Notes: generated by a model from the sequence alone, not told the origin. A stretch of 64,000 nt of DNA from Francisella persica ATCC VR-331 (GCF_001653955.1 NZ_CP013022.1:496001-560000); one strand, 5' to 3'. Shown: positions 1-10,135, counted from the stretch's first letter. Numbers and translations are program-made.

Positions 1-59
1 CAGATGAGTCAAATACGGTTGTAATAAGGCAGTGTTGTAATAAGACAGTTAAATAGCTT

Positions 60-1092
60 TATTCACAACGATAAGCGCGTATAAATTTCTAAAATTTAGT
101 GAGTATTTTCCGCTTTTGCTGAAACAATTCCATACGAATACTTTATCAAGTAAATACTTGCATTAGTTGTATCTTCTTCAAGCAGTGTTGCTGCTGAAGC
201 ACAAGGTTGTAATGTTTGATGAGTAGGTATAGGTAAGCCAAGTATTGCATGGAGATGTAGCTCAAATTCGTTTATATTTTGAGAAATAAGTATTACCATA
301 CCTGTATCATGGGAGCGGCGAGACTTCATTAAAAAATACCTCATCACCTTTTATAAAAAATTCAACACCAAAAACTCCATAACCGCCAACGGCATCAGTA
401 ATTTGTTTATCAATTTTTTGTAACTTTGCTAAAGCTGTATCTGGTATTGCATGTGGTTGCTAAGAGAAGCGATAATCATCATCTTGTTGAATATTATGGC
501 CAATATGATCATACGCCTATAATAGTCAAAAGAGTAATTTCATAGTCAAAATCAATAAATTGCTCGATAATTATTCATTTAGCATGACCGCATGAACCAT
601 TTTGAGCTTAATCCCTAAGTTTTAAAATAACTTTAGAGTCTTTGACTACAGATTACCATTTACCTGAATAGCTCATTACAGGCTTTATAACAAATGGTGT
701 TCCAATTGATTGTATTATACATCTAGATATTCCTGCTCACTATTTGCAAATGCAAATTTTGATGTTGGCAAATTAAGTTCTTTGGCAGATAAAGCCCTAC
801 TCTGATCTCTTTGGTGATCCATAGTTACCTTAGTAGCTTTTGCATATGGTACATGAATCATTGTGTATGAAGCTTAACTAGATATGTGTTTGGAGATTTT
901 AGAATTAGCTTTTCTAGTGTCTTAGCATTAAGAATATATAACATAATTCTCATCGAGCTACCTGCATTGCTTGAGCGTTCTTATAGAGATCAACAGCTAT
1001 ATGTCTATACCTAGTCTTTGCGCGGCTATAATGAATGCTTTGCCTAGCTCGCCTGAGTCGGACAGTATAATTTTGATATTAGAAATATTCAT
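60..1092 (-). pseudogene. purT: purT relic (formate-dependent GAR transformylase)
   Basis: Broken ATP-grasp gene of purine synthesis. PurT normally makes formyl-GAR from GAR, formate and ATP. Read on the minus strand, the N-terminal nucleotide-binding stretch (SGELGKAF, then AAQRLGIDI) begins at the ATG at 1092 and is followed by an in-frame stop. Near 340-420 the conserved run [11 protein letters not shown] continues into NEVSP after a frameshift, and PHDTGMV-type sequence followed by [11 protein letters not shown] lies at 210-310. The order of these blocks matches full-length PurT, so this is one gene with several frameshifts and stops. Function is lost; the folate-dependent PurN, if present elsewhere, would replace it. 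Exact 3' end uncertain. Confidence 0.85.
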
Positions 1093-1196
1093 GTTGATAG
1101 TTAAAAGAGAATTTGTGAAGTTAAGAAATATATTAGCAGAAAAACAGTATTTTATTATTTATAGTATAGAACTCAGCAAATTTACCAAAATCAACA

Positions 1197-3776
1197 TTAT
1201 TTAGAGAATATAATATCGTTGTTAGCATCAATATCGACAACTATTTTATCTTCAGATTTAAACTCACCATCTAGAAGTTTTAGAGCTAGAGGATTTTCTA
1301 AGTTATTTTGAATAGCACGCTTAAGTGGTCTAGCTCCAAATATAGGGTCAAAACCAGCATCAGCTAGTTTATCCATAGCTTTAGATGTAACTTCTAAGCC
1401 AATATCTAAATCTGCTAAGCGTTTTTCTAAACTCTTGATTTGTATCTTAGCTATTTCAGTTATTATCTCTTTATTTAGTGGCTCAAAGACTATAGCATCA
1501 TCAACTCTATTTACAAACTCAGGTCTAAAGTAGCTAAGTACCATTTCCATTACAGCAGATTTTACTGTTTCATAGTCTTGACCTTGCATTTCTTGGATTC
1601 TATGTGAACCAAGATTTGAAGTCATTACGATCACAGTATTTTTAAAGTCTACTGTTCTGCCATGACCATCAGTCAAACGACCATCATCAAGCACTTGTAG
1701 CAAAATGTTAAATACATCAACATGAGCTTTTTCTACCTCATCAAGTAAGATTACAGAGTAAGGTTTTCTTCTTACATGCTCTGTCAGATAGCCACCTTGT
1801 TCATAACCAACATATCCTGGAGGTGCACCAATTAATCTCGCCACGGAGTGTTTTTCTATAAACTCAGACATATCTACTCTAAGCATTGCATCTTGATCAT
1901 CAAATAAAAATTCAGCTAAAGCTTTTGTTAGCTCTGTCTTACCAACACCTGTTGGACCTAAGAACATAAATGAACCTATAGGCCTGTTTGGATCTGATAA
2001 GCCAGAGCGAGATCTTCTTACAGCATTAGATACTGCTCTTATCGCTTGGTCTTGACCAATTACTCTCTTATGTAAGAAACTTTCCATATTAAGGAGTTTC
2101 TCTTTTTCACCTTCCATCATCTTAGATACAGGTATACCAGTAGCTTTTGATACTACATCAGCAATTTCATTTTCTGTAACAGATGTTCTTACTAGCTTAT
2201 TTTCAGAAGGTTCAGCCGTTGTAGCTTCTATTTGTTTAATTTGTGCCTCGATCTCTGGTATTTTACCGTACTGTAATTCTGCCATTTTGCTTAAATCACC
2301 AGCTCTTTGATATTTTTCAAGCTCAAACTTTGCTTTTTCAAGTTGTTCTTTAAGTTTGCTAGCCCCTTGCATTTTAAGCTTCTCAGCTTTCCAAAGCTCT
2401 TCTAGGCCGTTATACTCCGAGTCTAGTCCTTTTATTTCTTGCTCAAGTATCTCTAAACGCTTTTTAGTAGCTTCATCTTTTTCTTTTTTTAGCTGTTCAC
2501 GCTGCATTTTAAGTTGGATAATTTTACGATATAAGCTTTCCATTTTCTCTGGCTTAGAGTCAATTTCCATACGAATTAAACTTGCAGCTTCATCAACTAA
2601 GTCAATAGCTTTATCTGGTAGTTGTCTATCAGTTATGTATCTATGTGATAGAGTTGCAGCACTTACAATGGCAGAATCAGTAATATTTACACCGTGATGT
2701 AGCTCATATCTTTCTTTTAGCCCTCTAAGTATAGCTATAGTATCTTCAACCGTTGGCTCATCAATTAACACTTTTTGGAATCTTCTTTCTAGTGCTGGAT
2801 CTTTCTCAACATACTCACGATATTCATCTAAAGTTGTTGCACCAACACACTTTAACTCGCCTCTTGCTAGCGCAGGCTTAAGCATATTGCCAGCATCCAT
2901 AGAACCTTCAGATTTACCAGCACCAACCATGGTATGTAATTCATCGATAAATAAAATTACATTACCTTCTTGTTTTGCTAGTTCTGTTAATACAGATTTT
3001 AGTCTTTCTTCAAAATCGCCTCTAAACTTAGCGCCTGCTAATAAAGCTCCCATATCTAGAGATAGTACTTTTTTACCTTTGATGCCCTCTGGTACTTCAT
3101 TGTTTATAATTCTTTGTGCAAGTCCCTCTACTATTGCAGTTTTACCAACGCCTGGTTCACCAATTAGCACAGGATTATTCTTTGTTCTTCTTTGTAGCAC
3201 TTGTATAGTTCTACGAATCTCACTATCTCTACCAATAATTGGATCTATCTTTCCTTTTTTCGCAAGATCTGTTAGATCTACTGTATATTTGTCTAATGCA
3301 CCTTTCATATCTTCTTGATTTTGACTACTCACTTTTTCTCCCCCGCGATAATCATCAACTGCTTTAGTAATTTTGTCTTTTGTAATATTATATTTACTAT
3401 ACAGTCTAGTTAAACTTTTATCATCTAATGAAGCTAATAAAAAAATCTCACTTGAGATAAATTCATCATTATTTTTATTGGCAATTTCTTGCATTTTGTG
3501 CAGAGTTGTAATTAGCTCTCGAGAAGGAGCGATCTTAGGATTACCTTTACCTGTTAATACTGCCACACTATCAACTAGATCATTCACAGCTTTTATAAAG
3601 CTTTGGATATTAACTCCACAAACACTTAATATAGATGTAACGACACTATTATTTTGTTCTAATAATGCTTTTAGTAAATGAGCTGTAGTAAACTCGGTAG
3701 CTTTTTGTTGAAAAGCATAAGACTGAGCCTCAGCTAAAGCTTCTTGTAGTTTTACTGTAAATTTATTTATATCCAT
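1197..3776 (-). CDS. clpB: ClpB disaggregase (Hsp100 chaperone)
   Basis: Cytoplasmic AAA+ chaperone that, with DnaK, pulls polypeptides out of aggregates. The 859-residue length is standard. An N-terminal Clp repeat domain covers about residues 1-145. The first Walker A motif (GEPGVGKT, about 206-213) is followed by Walker B FIDELH. A lysine- and glutamate-rich coiled-coil middle domain lies around 400-525. The second Walker A (GPTGVGKT, near 605) is followed by LLDEVEKAH, and the C-terminal D2-small domain contains GARPLKRAI. The start ATG is preceded by AAAGGGA. A sigma-32-like promoter lies just upstream. ClpB is known to matter for stress survival in Francisella. Intact in a region surrounded by decayed genes. 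Confidence 0.98.
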   Translation of the reverse strand: MDINKFTVKLQEALAEAQSYAFQQKATEFTTAHLLKALLEQNNSVVTSILSVCGVNIQSFIKAVNDLVDSVAVLTGKGNPKIAPSRELITTLHKMQEIANKNNDEFISSEIFLLASLDDKSLTRLYSKYNITKDKITKAVDDYRGGEKVSSQNQEDMKGALDKYTVDLTDLAKKGKIDPIIGRDSEIRRTIQVLQRRTKNNPVLIGEPGVGKTAIVEGLAQRIINNEVPEGIKGKKVLSLDMGALLAGAKFRGDFEERLKSVLTELAKQEGNVILFIDELHTMVGAGKSEGSMDAGNMLKPALARGELKCVGATTLDEYREYVEKDPALERRFQKVLIDEPTVEDTIAILRGLKERYELHHGVNITDSAIVSAATLSHRYITDRQLPDKAIDLVDEAASLIRMEIDSKPEKMESLYRKIIQLKMQREQLKKEKDEATKKRLEILEQEIKGLDSEYNGLEELWKAEKLKMQGASKLKEQLEKAKFELEKYQRAGDLSKMAELQYGKIPEIEAQIKQIEATTAEPSENKLVRTSVTENEIADVVSKATGIPVSKMMEGEKEKLLNMESFLHKRVIGQDQAIRAVSNAVRRSRSGLSDPNRPIGSFMFLGPTGVGKTELTKALAEFLFDDQDAMLRVDMSEFIEKHSVARLIGAPPGYVGYEQGGYLTEHVRRKPYSVILLDEVEKAHVDVFNILLQVLDDGRLTDGHGRTVDFKNTVIVMTSNLGSHRIQEMQGQDYETVKSAVMEMVLSYFRPEFVNRVDDAIVFEPLNKEIITEIAKIQIKSLEKRLADLDIGLEVTSKAMDKLADAGFDPIFGARPLKRAIQNNLENPLALKLLDGEFKSEDKIVVDIDANNDIIFSK

Positions 3777-3807
3777 TATTTCCCTTTAAGAAAAATTATC
3801 TGCTTAT

Positions 3808-3839
3808 ATATTTAAGGTCGCTTAATCATCTTTTTCAAG
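3808..3839 (-). promoter_or_regulatory. Heat-shock (sigma-32-like) promoter of clpB
   Basis: Read on the minus strand, CTTGAAA (3839-3833) is followed by a 15-base spacer and CCTTAAATAT (3817-3808). This resembles the sigma-32 consensus CTTGAA-N13-15-CCCCATnT, with a weaker -10 half. It sits about 30 bases upstream of the clpB start, where heat-shock control is expected. Confidence 0.6.
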
Positions 3840-3948
3840 AATTTATACCAAAGATTTTAGTTAAACTATCTGTCATTAAAGATTTATTGTTGCAGCACAG
3901 CTATAATTCTTTTAGAATAAATACTCTAGACATGTTTTAAATTTATCT

Positions 3949-4659
3949 ATGAATTTGTTGATAAATACTCTTAGTGGTTGGAGTAAGAAAGAAGTTATAT
4001 GGTTATTTAGTTGTATCGTACTGACAATACTAACAGCTTATTTGAGTGGTAGCAGTTCTTTTATATTAGTATATTCTATTATTGGTATCACAAATTTAGT
4101 CCTCGTTGCTAAAGGAAAAGTTTTTAATTATGTTTTTGGATTAATCGGTGCGCTTATGTATGCACTTATTTCATACCAAAACCATGTATATGGACAATTT
4201 GTTTTAGCAATATTTTTCTTGTGTCCTATACAGTTCTACGGTTGGTATAACTGGACTATCCCTCACAACAATACTAAAGAGCAGCAGATCAAAATCAAAA
4301 AACTTACGCTAGTACAGTTTTCCAAAATTATTTTTGCTGTAGCGATACTGTCAGCATTATATGGATATTTTGTATTGTACCTTCATTTTGGACAAAGTGT
4401 GGGCTTATTCGCTGATGCGATTGTAGAAGTCACATCAATAGTTGCATTTATCTTAACAGTTCTTATATATCGTGAGCATTGGCTTTTGTGGCTGACAATA
4501 GATGTTTTAACTATTTCAATTTGGGTTGATGGAGTTATTAACTCTTCTATAACCATAGCAATTATACCAGTTATTATTACAAAGTTAGTCGCACTTATAA
4601 ATGCCATATATGGTTATATAAGTTGGAGAAAAATTTATAAATTTCAAAAGACATCTTAG
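3949..4659 (+). CDS. PnuC-family nicotinamide riboside transporter (copy 1)
   Basis: Inner-membrane protein of the PnuC family, whose members move nicotinamide riboside or other vitamin-like nucleosides for NAD salvage. 236 residues with about seven hydrophobic segments. Family signs are the early run FNYVFGLIGALMYA, then PIQFYGWYNW in the middle, and the C-terminal WLTIDVLTI with a final YGYISW. It stands alone, divergent from clpB. The ribosome-binding site upstream of the ATG is weak. The substrate is not settled by sequence; thiamine and riboflavin transporters also occur in the family. A second, shorter paralogue lies at 8935-9498. Confidence 0.85.
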   Translation: MNLLINTLSGWSKKEVIWLFSCIVLTILTAYLSGSSSFILVYSIIGITNLVLVAKGKVFNYVFGLIGALMYALISYQNHVYGQFVLAIFFLCPIQFYGWYNWTIPHNNTKEQQIKIKKLTLVQFSKIIFAVAILSALYGYFVLYLHFGQSVGLFADAIVEVTSIVAFILTVLIYREHWLLWLTIDVLTISIWVDGVINSSITIAIIPVIITKLVALINAIYGYISWRKIYKFQKTS

Positions 4660-5037
4660 AAAATCTTCTTAGTATATTTAGAAGTTGGCAAATGTGTACT
4701 TGATGAAATTCTGGAGTATTTGGAAATAGGCAGAGGTAGAGGGTGAAGCTCATTTCATAGATGAAGCTTGTAAGATATATATTTAAAATATATATAAAGA
4801 TTGGAAAAAAATTTTAAAAGACTATTTTAAAGCCACATGGATAAAACTTGTATATAAAAAAGAAATGGAAGTTGATGTGGTTAATCAAATGGTCGGTGAA
4901 GATGAAGGCAGGGTTAATTTAAAGGAGGATAAAAATTTAGGGAAGCTGCAGAAAAACTAAAAAAAATAGTGATAAGTAAATCCTCTACGCGTTTGTTTAT
5001 ATAATTTATTATAGTTTTTAATAAGTCTTATGTTAAT
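4660..5037. other. Gene-free stretch with unidentified coding debris
   Basis: No intact gene. On the plus strand around 4800-4960 a run of about 55 codons (lysine- and aspartate-rich, ending at the TAA near 4960) looks like the end of a decayed reading frame, but I do not recognise it. An AAAGGAGGA motif near 4920-4928 has no gene after it. Confidence 0.4.
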
Positions 5038-5650
5038 TTAAATGATAGTAGCTGCTTTCATTGCTTTGACAAAACTTTTAAGTTTACTAACTTAATTTTA
5101 TCAGCTAAATTATTTTGGATTATTTTAATAATAGCATGCTCCTATTACTCTAGCTTTTATTGCCTGTTGTACTTATTTTTGCTATTGAAATTCCAAATCC
5201 TAGTATTGGTTTAGGAGCATCATACTCTTTAAGTTTTGCTAATACTTCTTCGACCAGCATATTTGCACGGTTTGCGCACGAGTTATTCCTACTCTTGAAA
5301 GTAAATAAGTATAAACCACTACCAAGTTCTGAAATTTGTTTTAGTGTCTCTTCACTAGCGTCTGGTGGAGCTATGAATATTTGTGTTATACCAACTTTCT
5401 TAGCAATACCATGTAACTCTTTTGACTCATGAACTGGCACATCTGCTATAAGTATTGAGTCTACACCTGCATCTAGACATTTTTTTATAAAAATTTTCGA
5501 TACCATTTGCATAAATAAGATTTGCTATATAATAGCAATCCTATTGGTATATCTGGATTTATATCTAATTTTAGCTAGAATCTCTGATAGTAAACCTCTA
5601 TCAAAGCTAAATCCTAGTTGTTTGGCTATTTTATGAGAATACTGCTTTTG
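5038..5650 (-). pseudogene. trpA: trpA relic (tryptophan synthase alpha)
   Basis: Broken gene for the alpha subunit of tryptophan synthase, which cleaves indole-3-glycerol phosphate. Minus-strand blocks match TrpA in order: EILAKIR near 5590, a PIGLL-type stretch with a frameshift near 5540, [19 protein letters not shown] (5490-5430), [27 protein letters not shown] followed by GFGIS (5210-5170), and a frameshifted AGVIGA tail down to about 5038. The expected catalytic N-terminal part with ELGIPFSDP is not found. I see no trpB next to it, although trpBA are normally adjacent, so beta is probably deleted here. Confidence 0.85.
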
Positions 5651-6200
5651 TTTATTAATATTATATGGTTTATCAATACAGCTAGTATCAACTTGCTGGG
5701 CATTTTTATTTTTTCTAGAAGTGGAGATTTTTTCTTTTAAAGATATTAAAGAAAGGTTCTAATTTAGCCACAGTAATACCTTCTTCATAATCATCGAGTA
5801 CTACAACGGATGCTTGTTATAGCCAATTCGCTCGATATACTTTTCTAGTATTGAATAGTCTTATATATCTCAAAGTCATTATTTTCAAGCTTATGTCCAG
5901 ATATTCTGAGCTTATGATAGCAACTTACTGTATGCAAAATATTCGTATTTAGGTATTTTACTGAGTTTATCTTTTTGTTTGGTGGTTAGATAAACTATTC
6001 TTTTATTTATATCATCAAATTTAATAAGGTTTTTATTTAAATATTCTAAGCTAGTGTTTAGTTCATTAATATTAGTTATTTCATATAAACCTTTTCACTA
6101 AAAAAATAGTTTCAGATGTTGTATTGACTGAGCTTTTAGGAGCCTGTTTTTCTAGGTACCAATGTTGTTGGAGAAATTTACGTGATTATACTTCTTCTTT
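5651..6200 (-). pseudogene. Unidentified decayed gene between trpA and clcA relics
   Basis: The minus strand shows broken reading-frame pieces that look once coding, such as LTTKQKDKLSKIPKYEYFAY (near 5980-5920) and DDYEEGITVAKLEPFF (near 5800-5750). Frames change repeatedly and stops are frequent. I do not recognise the family. It is not trpB: none of the TrpB motifs (for example the PLP lysine block HKTN) is visible. Confidence 0.4.
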
Positions 6201-7454
6201 TTATATGGCTTGTCTTGAAGTATCTGGAGCTGGTTTTTGATTTCGCTCATTTTTTAACTTTGCTTGTTGCTTTCTTTCATTAGAAATAGTTCGTCTTGAT
6301 AGAGTATCATAATATTGGTTTTTGATGATGAAATGTCAGCATAGATGCACTAAAGCAAGCTATCATTAATGGCAACAGCAGATGAAAATTATAGAAATAC
6401 CTGTTAATGGTGCACCAACGGTCGCTGTAAATAGTGCACTCATTCCGGTTATTGCAAAAACTTCAGCATCAATATTATACTTAGGAGATAGTTGAGCTAC
6501 TAATAAACCATAAGCTAGCTCAAAAAACAGTACCAAGAGCAATCATTGGCGCGAATATCTCATCAGTAACGCCGATATTATATGAGAAAATAATGCCAGC
6601 AAAATGAAGATCAAAAATCACTAAAAGCATATTGATTGATAAGTTATAATTAAGATTATTTCTATAACAAATATAACAACTACCAATAGCATTTGGTGAT
6701 ACGACGACACCAATACCAAAAATTATGCAAACAATTACAACTAAAGTCCAATACCTTTTTCTTGGACCTTCTGAGAAAAAGTTTGTGGCTTTAATTTAAT
6801 AATTTATTTAAAATAATCCAAAACAACTAAAATATAATCCCTAAAACCATAAAAAGTCAAAGAGTATTTTGTGGTACTGAGCTAAAAGTCTCTACACGTA
6901 TTTAGGTGGATTGTCCATAACAGATCTAGGGATAACAGTACTCATTATACATACCACTAGAACATATTTTATTGCCGAGACACTAAATATGAACTTCCTA
7001 CTAATCTCTTCAATTACAAAATTTTGTAGTTAAGTTTGAATCTATCAACAAATCAACAAAAAAATGTACTAAGGCAGCTGCCATATGGATTGATAATCTT
7101 TTTTAACTAAGCTTAAGCCTGATCCTAATGAGAAAAATCCACTTGTAAACTTTACAGACATAACTCTTTTACGTAGTGTTCGAATCCAGCATCTTTAACT
7201 TCCTGGATACCACTCCGGTTTCTTTTGCAAATTTTCTGACGATAAAAATTGAAACTAGCACCATTGTAATAGTTAATGATATTGACATAGTGATTTCAAT
7301 AAAAATGTTACCGCCGCTGAAGGAAAAAAGAATTTGGTTAATTCTAAAAATAAAATCTAAAAGTAGCTGAAAAGCTGTAGCTAAAAGGCCTATCATTGTA
7401 CATAACACAGCACCAGACAGTAACAACGTCCAAAAATATGTATCTAATACTCAT
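6201..7454 (-). pseudogene. clcA: ClC-family chloride channel/antiporter relic
   Basis: Broken ClC-type membrane transporter. The best piece, 7426-7169 on the minus strand, carries the first two helices (GLLATAFQLLLDFIF, then an isoleucine-rich helix) and IVRKFAKETGVV, which aligns with the VRKFAPEAGGSGIPE region of ClcA. Pieces downstream continue as hydrophobic debris down to about 6400, and a basic tail (SNERKQQAKLKNE) ends at the stop at 6203-6201. At least four frameshifts are present. In enteric bacteria ClcA is a Cl-/H+ antiporter that helps in extreme acid; that role would be lost here. Confidence 0.8.
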
Positions 7455-7546
7455 TATTCATTATAGACATAAGGGTAGTTTGCAAATTAAGACAAATTAT
7501 ACATTTTGAATTTTTTTAAAAAGAAAAAGTTAATCAGATTTCGATA

Positions 7547-7566
7547 AATATTACTTAAGTAATATT
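7547..7566. repeat. 20-base perfect palindrome at the lipoprotein 3' end
   Basis: AATATTACTTAAGTAATATT is its own reverse complement and overlaps the stop codon of the last lipoprotein gene. On the plus strand it is followed by TTTT, so as RNA it would look like a short AT hairpin with a U run, but no plus-strand gene precedes it. Confidence 0.5.
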
Positions 7567-7953
7567 TTTTGTTATTGAATTTGCTAAATCGGCAGATTTT
7601 TTCTCATCACCAAGCACACCTATACGAATTTTTATCTCTGTAGAACGACTATCAACATTACTTAAATCTATACTAATACTTTCACCTCCTTTTGAAGCTT
7701 TAATTGCAGCAGTTTTAGTATTATAGGTTTGGCTTATTAGTTTATTTTGACTATCCATTTGGATAGTTTTTATTGTAGCATTATACACACTTCTAATATC
7801 TCTAGGAACTTCAATTATATAATTACCATTTATGTAATATACAGTACATCCTGCGACTACAGCAGTCCCTATTAAAATGGCAGCAACAACACAACTATTA
7901 AGAGAGATAGCAATAATTATTGATATTGTGATTAAATAGAGTTTTTTGTACAT
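7555..7953 (-). CDS. DUF3568-type lipoprotein (third of a tandem trio)
   Basis: Small predicted lipoprotein of a family common in Francisella (DUF3568), function unknown. I start it at the ATG at 7953, one base after the upstream stop, because this gives a clean signal peptide (MYKKLYLITISIIIA) ending in the lipobox LNSC; a TTG 21 bases upstream is a less likely start. After the lipidated Cys come a glycine/alanine-rich short hydrophobic segment, YYINGNYIIEVP, and a mixed alpha/beta domain ending in IRIGVLGDEKKSADL. It aligns end to end with its two neighbours, but is the most divergent of the three. Probably exported and anchored in a membrane. Confidence 0.75.
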   Translation of the reverse strand: MYKKLYLITISIIIAISLNSCVVAAILIGTAVVAGCTVYYINGNYIIEVPRDIRSVYNATIKTIQMDSQNKLISQTYNTKTAAIKASKGGESISIDLSNVDSRSTEIKIRIGVLGDEKKSADLANSITKNIT

Positions 7954-7954
7954 G

Positions 7955-8365
7955 TTAAGAAGTTTTGTGCGCAATTTCTTGGATTTGGTCCATTAGTGTT
8001 GAGGACATTACCTGATCACCAAAAGTACCAAATTTGATTGTTACCTTGGTTACTTGGTCTGTTAATCTTTCAATTTTGACATTAAAACTTGTACTATCGA
8101 TTTTGGTGGCGCCTTCAATATCAGCATTTTGATTTGTTTTATCAAGATCTTTTGATATTAAAACAAAATCATTATTATCATTAATAGCTTTAAGGGCTGC
8201 TTTATAAACAGCTTTATAGTTACCTTCTATATTCATCGAATAATTTCCATGAATATAGGCAACTGTCCCGTCACCAACAGCTATTGCGGTAACAATACAA
8301 CTATTTAGGGTTAGTATTGAAATACAAATTGTAATGGTAGCAAAAGCTTTCTTTAGGAAAGTCAT
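7955..8365 (-). CDS. DUF3568-type lipoprotein (second of a tandem trio)
   Basis: Predicted lipoprotein, function unknown. The start at 8365 gives a signal peptide (MTFLKKAFATITICISI) and lipobox LNSC; an ATG 27 bases upstream overlaps the previous gene by 8 bases and would lengthen the n-region. The mature part has a short alanine/glycine segment, the YIHGNYSMN block, an internal KAALKAINDNNDF helix, and the C-terminal VTIKFGTFGDQVMSSTLMDQ. This last block is nearly identical to that of the upstream paralogue, showing a recent duplication. Same strand and tight spacing suggest one transcript for the trio. Confidence 0.8.
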   Translation of the reverse strand: MTFLKKAFATITICISILTLNSCIVTAIAVGDGTVAYIHGNYSMNIEGNYKAVYKAALKAINDNNDFVLISKDLDKTNQNADIEGATKIDSTSFNVKIERLTDQVTKVTIKFGTFGDQVMSSTLMDQIQEIAHKTS

Positions 8366-8384
8366 TATAGAATTATCTATTTGA

Positions 8385-8777
8385 TTAAACATTTTTCTGA
8401 ATTTGATCCATTAATGTTGCAGACATTTTTTGATCACCAAAAGTACCAAACTTAATTGTAACTTTTGAAGCATTGTCAGTAAGCTTTTCTATTTTAACAT
8501 AAAAACTCGTTGAGTCTACTTTGGTACTACCATAAATAACTGCATCCATAGAAGTAATAGATTTTTTAGTGATTACAAAATCATTATTACTTTGAATAGC
8601 TTTTAAAGTAGCATTATAAATATCTTTTAAGCCACCACTCATATTCATTGAATACTCGCCAGAGATGTACGCGGCAGTTCCACCACCTACAGCTGCACCA
8701 ACAAGTAGCCAACAACTGCTTAAAGATAAGGCTGAAGTTCCTAATAATACCGCAATTAATACTTTTTTAAATTTCAT
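8385..8777 (-). CDS. DUF3568-type lipoprotein (first of a tandem trio)
   Basis: First gene of the lipoprotein trio, 130 residues. The signal peptide MKFKKVLIAVLLGTSALS ends in the lipobox LSSC. The mature protein then has a glycine-rich hydrophobic stretch (GAAVGGGTAAYISGEY), the helix NATLKAIQSNNDF and the C-terminal block VTIKFGTFGDQKMSATLMDQ. The family is known mainly from Francisella and has no assigned function. AGGTATAAATTT precedes the ATG. Because the three genes are intact while neighbours are broken, they are likely still under selection. Confidence 0.85.
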   Translation of the reverse strand: MKFKKVLIAVLLGTSALSLSSCWLLVGAAVGGGTAAYISGEYSMNMSGGLKDIYNATLKAIQSNNDFVITKKSITSMDAVIYGSTKVDSTSFYVKIEKLTDNASKVTIKFGTFGDQKMSATLMDQIQKNV

Positions 8778-8934
8778 AAATTTATACCTTATTTATATGT
8801 GGTAATAACATAAATCATATTATACACGCTTCAGAATATAGTCAATTAATTTATTTGCTGTAAATATAGTTTTAGTTACATTAAATTAAAGCTATTATTA
8901 ACTATCTGTATGTTACCTATATTGATAAATAATA

Positions 8935-9498
8935 ATGAGTTATATTTTTGATTTTTGCACTATGATTATCAATCTTTTGTGTACATTTTTACTAGCGGGG
9001 CTTTATGTTATTGGTTGGCCTGTTGGAATAGTCGGCTTGATTATGAGTGCTGGATTATTCTATGTGAGTGGGCTGTACGCAGATGCTATATTGCAAATAG
9101 TTTTGCTATTTAGTTTTGCATATGGCTGGTATAGTTGGCAGCCTAATCTTGGTCATAAAAAAATTGTTGTGCATAAACTTAGTATAACTGGTTGGTTAAA
9201 TGTTTTAGGGAGTATAGGGTCATTAGGGTTACTTGTGTCACAATTGCTTATTATATACACAGATGCAACAACCCCATATATGGATGGCTTTACAAGTGTG
9301 GCATCGCTTGTATGTGTGTTTTTGGCAAGTAGGAAAATAATAGATAACTGGATAATTTGGATGGTAGTCGACTCTACTTATGTATTTTTGTATATGTACA
9401 AAGATTTGCCTTTTGCTGCTATCACTACTTTTATATATCTAATTGTAGCAATATACGGCTATATTCATTGGAAGAAGTTAATGTATAAATGCTACTAG
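8935..9498 (+). CDS. pnuC: PnuC-family transporter (copy 2)
   Basis: Inner-membrane transporter of the PnuC family, 187 residues, close to the compact length of classical PnuC. About seven hydrophobic segments. The family pattern is clear: GWPVGIVGLIMSAGLFY at the start, AYGWYSW in the middle, then NWIIWMVVDSTYVFLY, AITTFIYLIVAIYGY and a terminal HWKK. The WVVD-type helix and the YGYxxW ending carry substrate contacts in known PnuC structures. Likely uptake of nicotinamide riboside or a related vitamin for NAD supply. Its last 10 bases overlap the start of the tatD relic, so they may once have been co-transcribed. Confidence 0.85.
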   Translation: MSYIFDFCTMIINLLCTFLLAGLYVIGWPVGIVGLIMSAGLFYVSGLYADAILQIVLLFSFAYGWYSWQPNLGHKKIVVHKLSITGWLNVLGSIGSLGLLVSQLLIIYTDATTPYMDGFTSVASLVCVFLASRKIIDNWIIWMVVDSTYVFLYMYKDLPFAAITTFIYLIVAIYGYIHWKKLMYKCY

Positions 9499-10135
9499 AT
9501 GCGCAACAACGTACAAAATAAAAATTATAATATAAGTTGCTACTAAGTGTGAAAATCATTAATACAAAACTTTCGTCTGTTGCTATGTGTGTTCATTCTT
9601 TATTAACAAAATAAAAACTTTAAGTCAGGAGTATGATTTTGTTATTCTTTCTTTTGGAATTCATCCTTGGAGAGCAGATATATATTTTAGCAATCTAATA
9701 TCTCTAGATAAATATAGGCTTAGATAACGATTTTAAAAAAAATATGCGGCATTTTACATTGATCGGGTGAAAGTTTTTGAATATATCATTTTACATGCTT
9801 CATAATAAGATAGAAAGTTATTAAATCTACATACCAGTGTAGCAGATATGGAAGTTTTGAAATTTCTGCAAAAAAGATTATTGTTCACTGATATGCCGGA
9901 GATCTTGAGATAGTGGATAATTACTTTAGGAGGTTACTTTTCTATTGGTGTTGGTTTAATGAGTATATCAGAGAGATAACTAGAAGAATATACTTTAGAT
10001 AGGATTTTGATTAAAACAGATAATTTAATACTCATGACTCTTATGAGGAAAGTGTAACAATGGAATGCTCGCACTACTATTTAAAGTCATAGATGAGATT
10101 TGTAAAACTAAGAAAATGCCAATTTAAAGCATTTA
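9489..10135 (+). pseudogene. TatD-family metal-dependent hydrolase relic
   Basis: Broken TatD/YjjV-type nuclease gene. In changing frames the plus strand shows a start-like MLLDA, SFGIHPW (9640-9670), a KVFEY/LHA block (9770-9810), KKIIVHCYAGDLEIVDNY (9870-9920, compare TatD HCYSG), SIGVGLMS and DRILIKTDNLIL (10000-10030, compare LLETDAPYL). Numerous stops and frameshifts. Its start overlaps the end of the pnuC gene. Confidence 0.75.

Noticed and set aside
971-1204. 77-codon plus-strand frame
   Set aside because: Antisense to the N-terminal part of the purT relic and low-complexity; no family match.
2356-3681. Plus-strand frames of 102-143 codons opposite clpB
   Set aside because: Shadows of the clpB codons; serine-rich translations without a start context.
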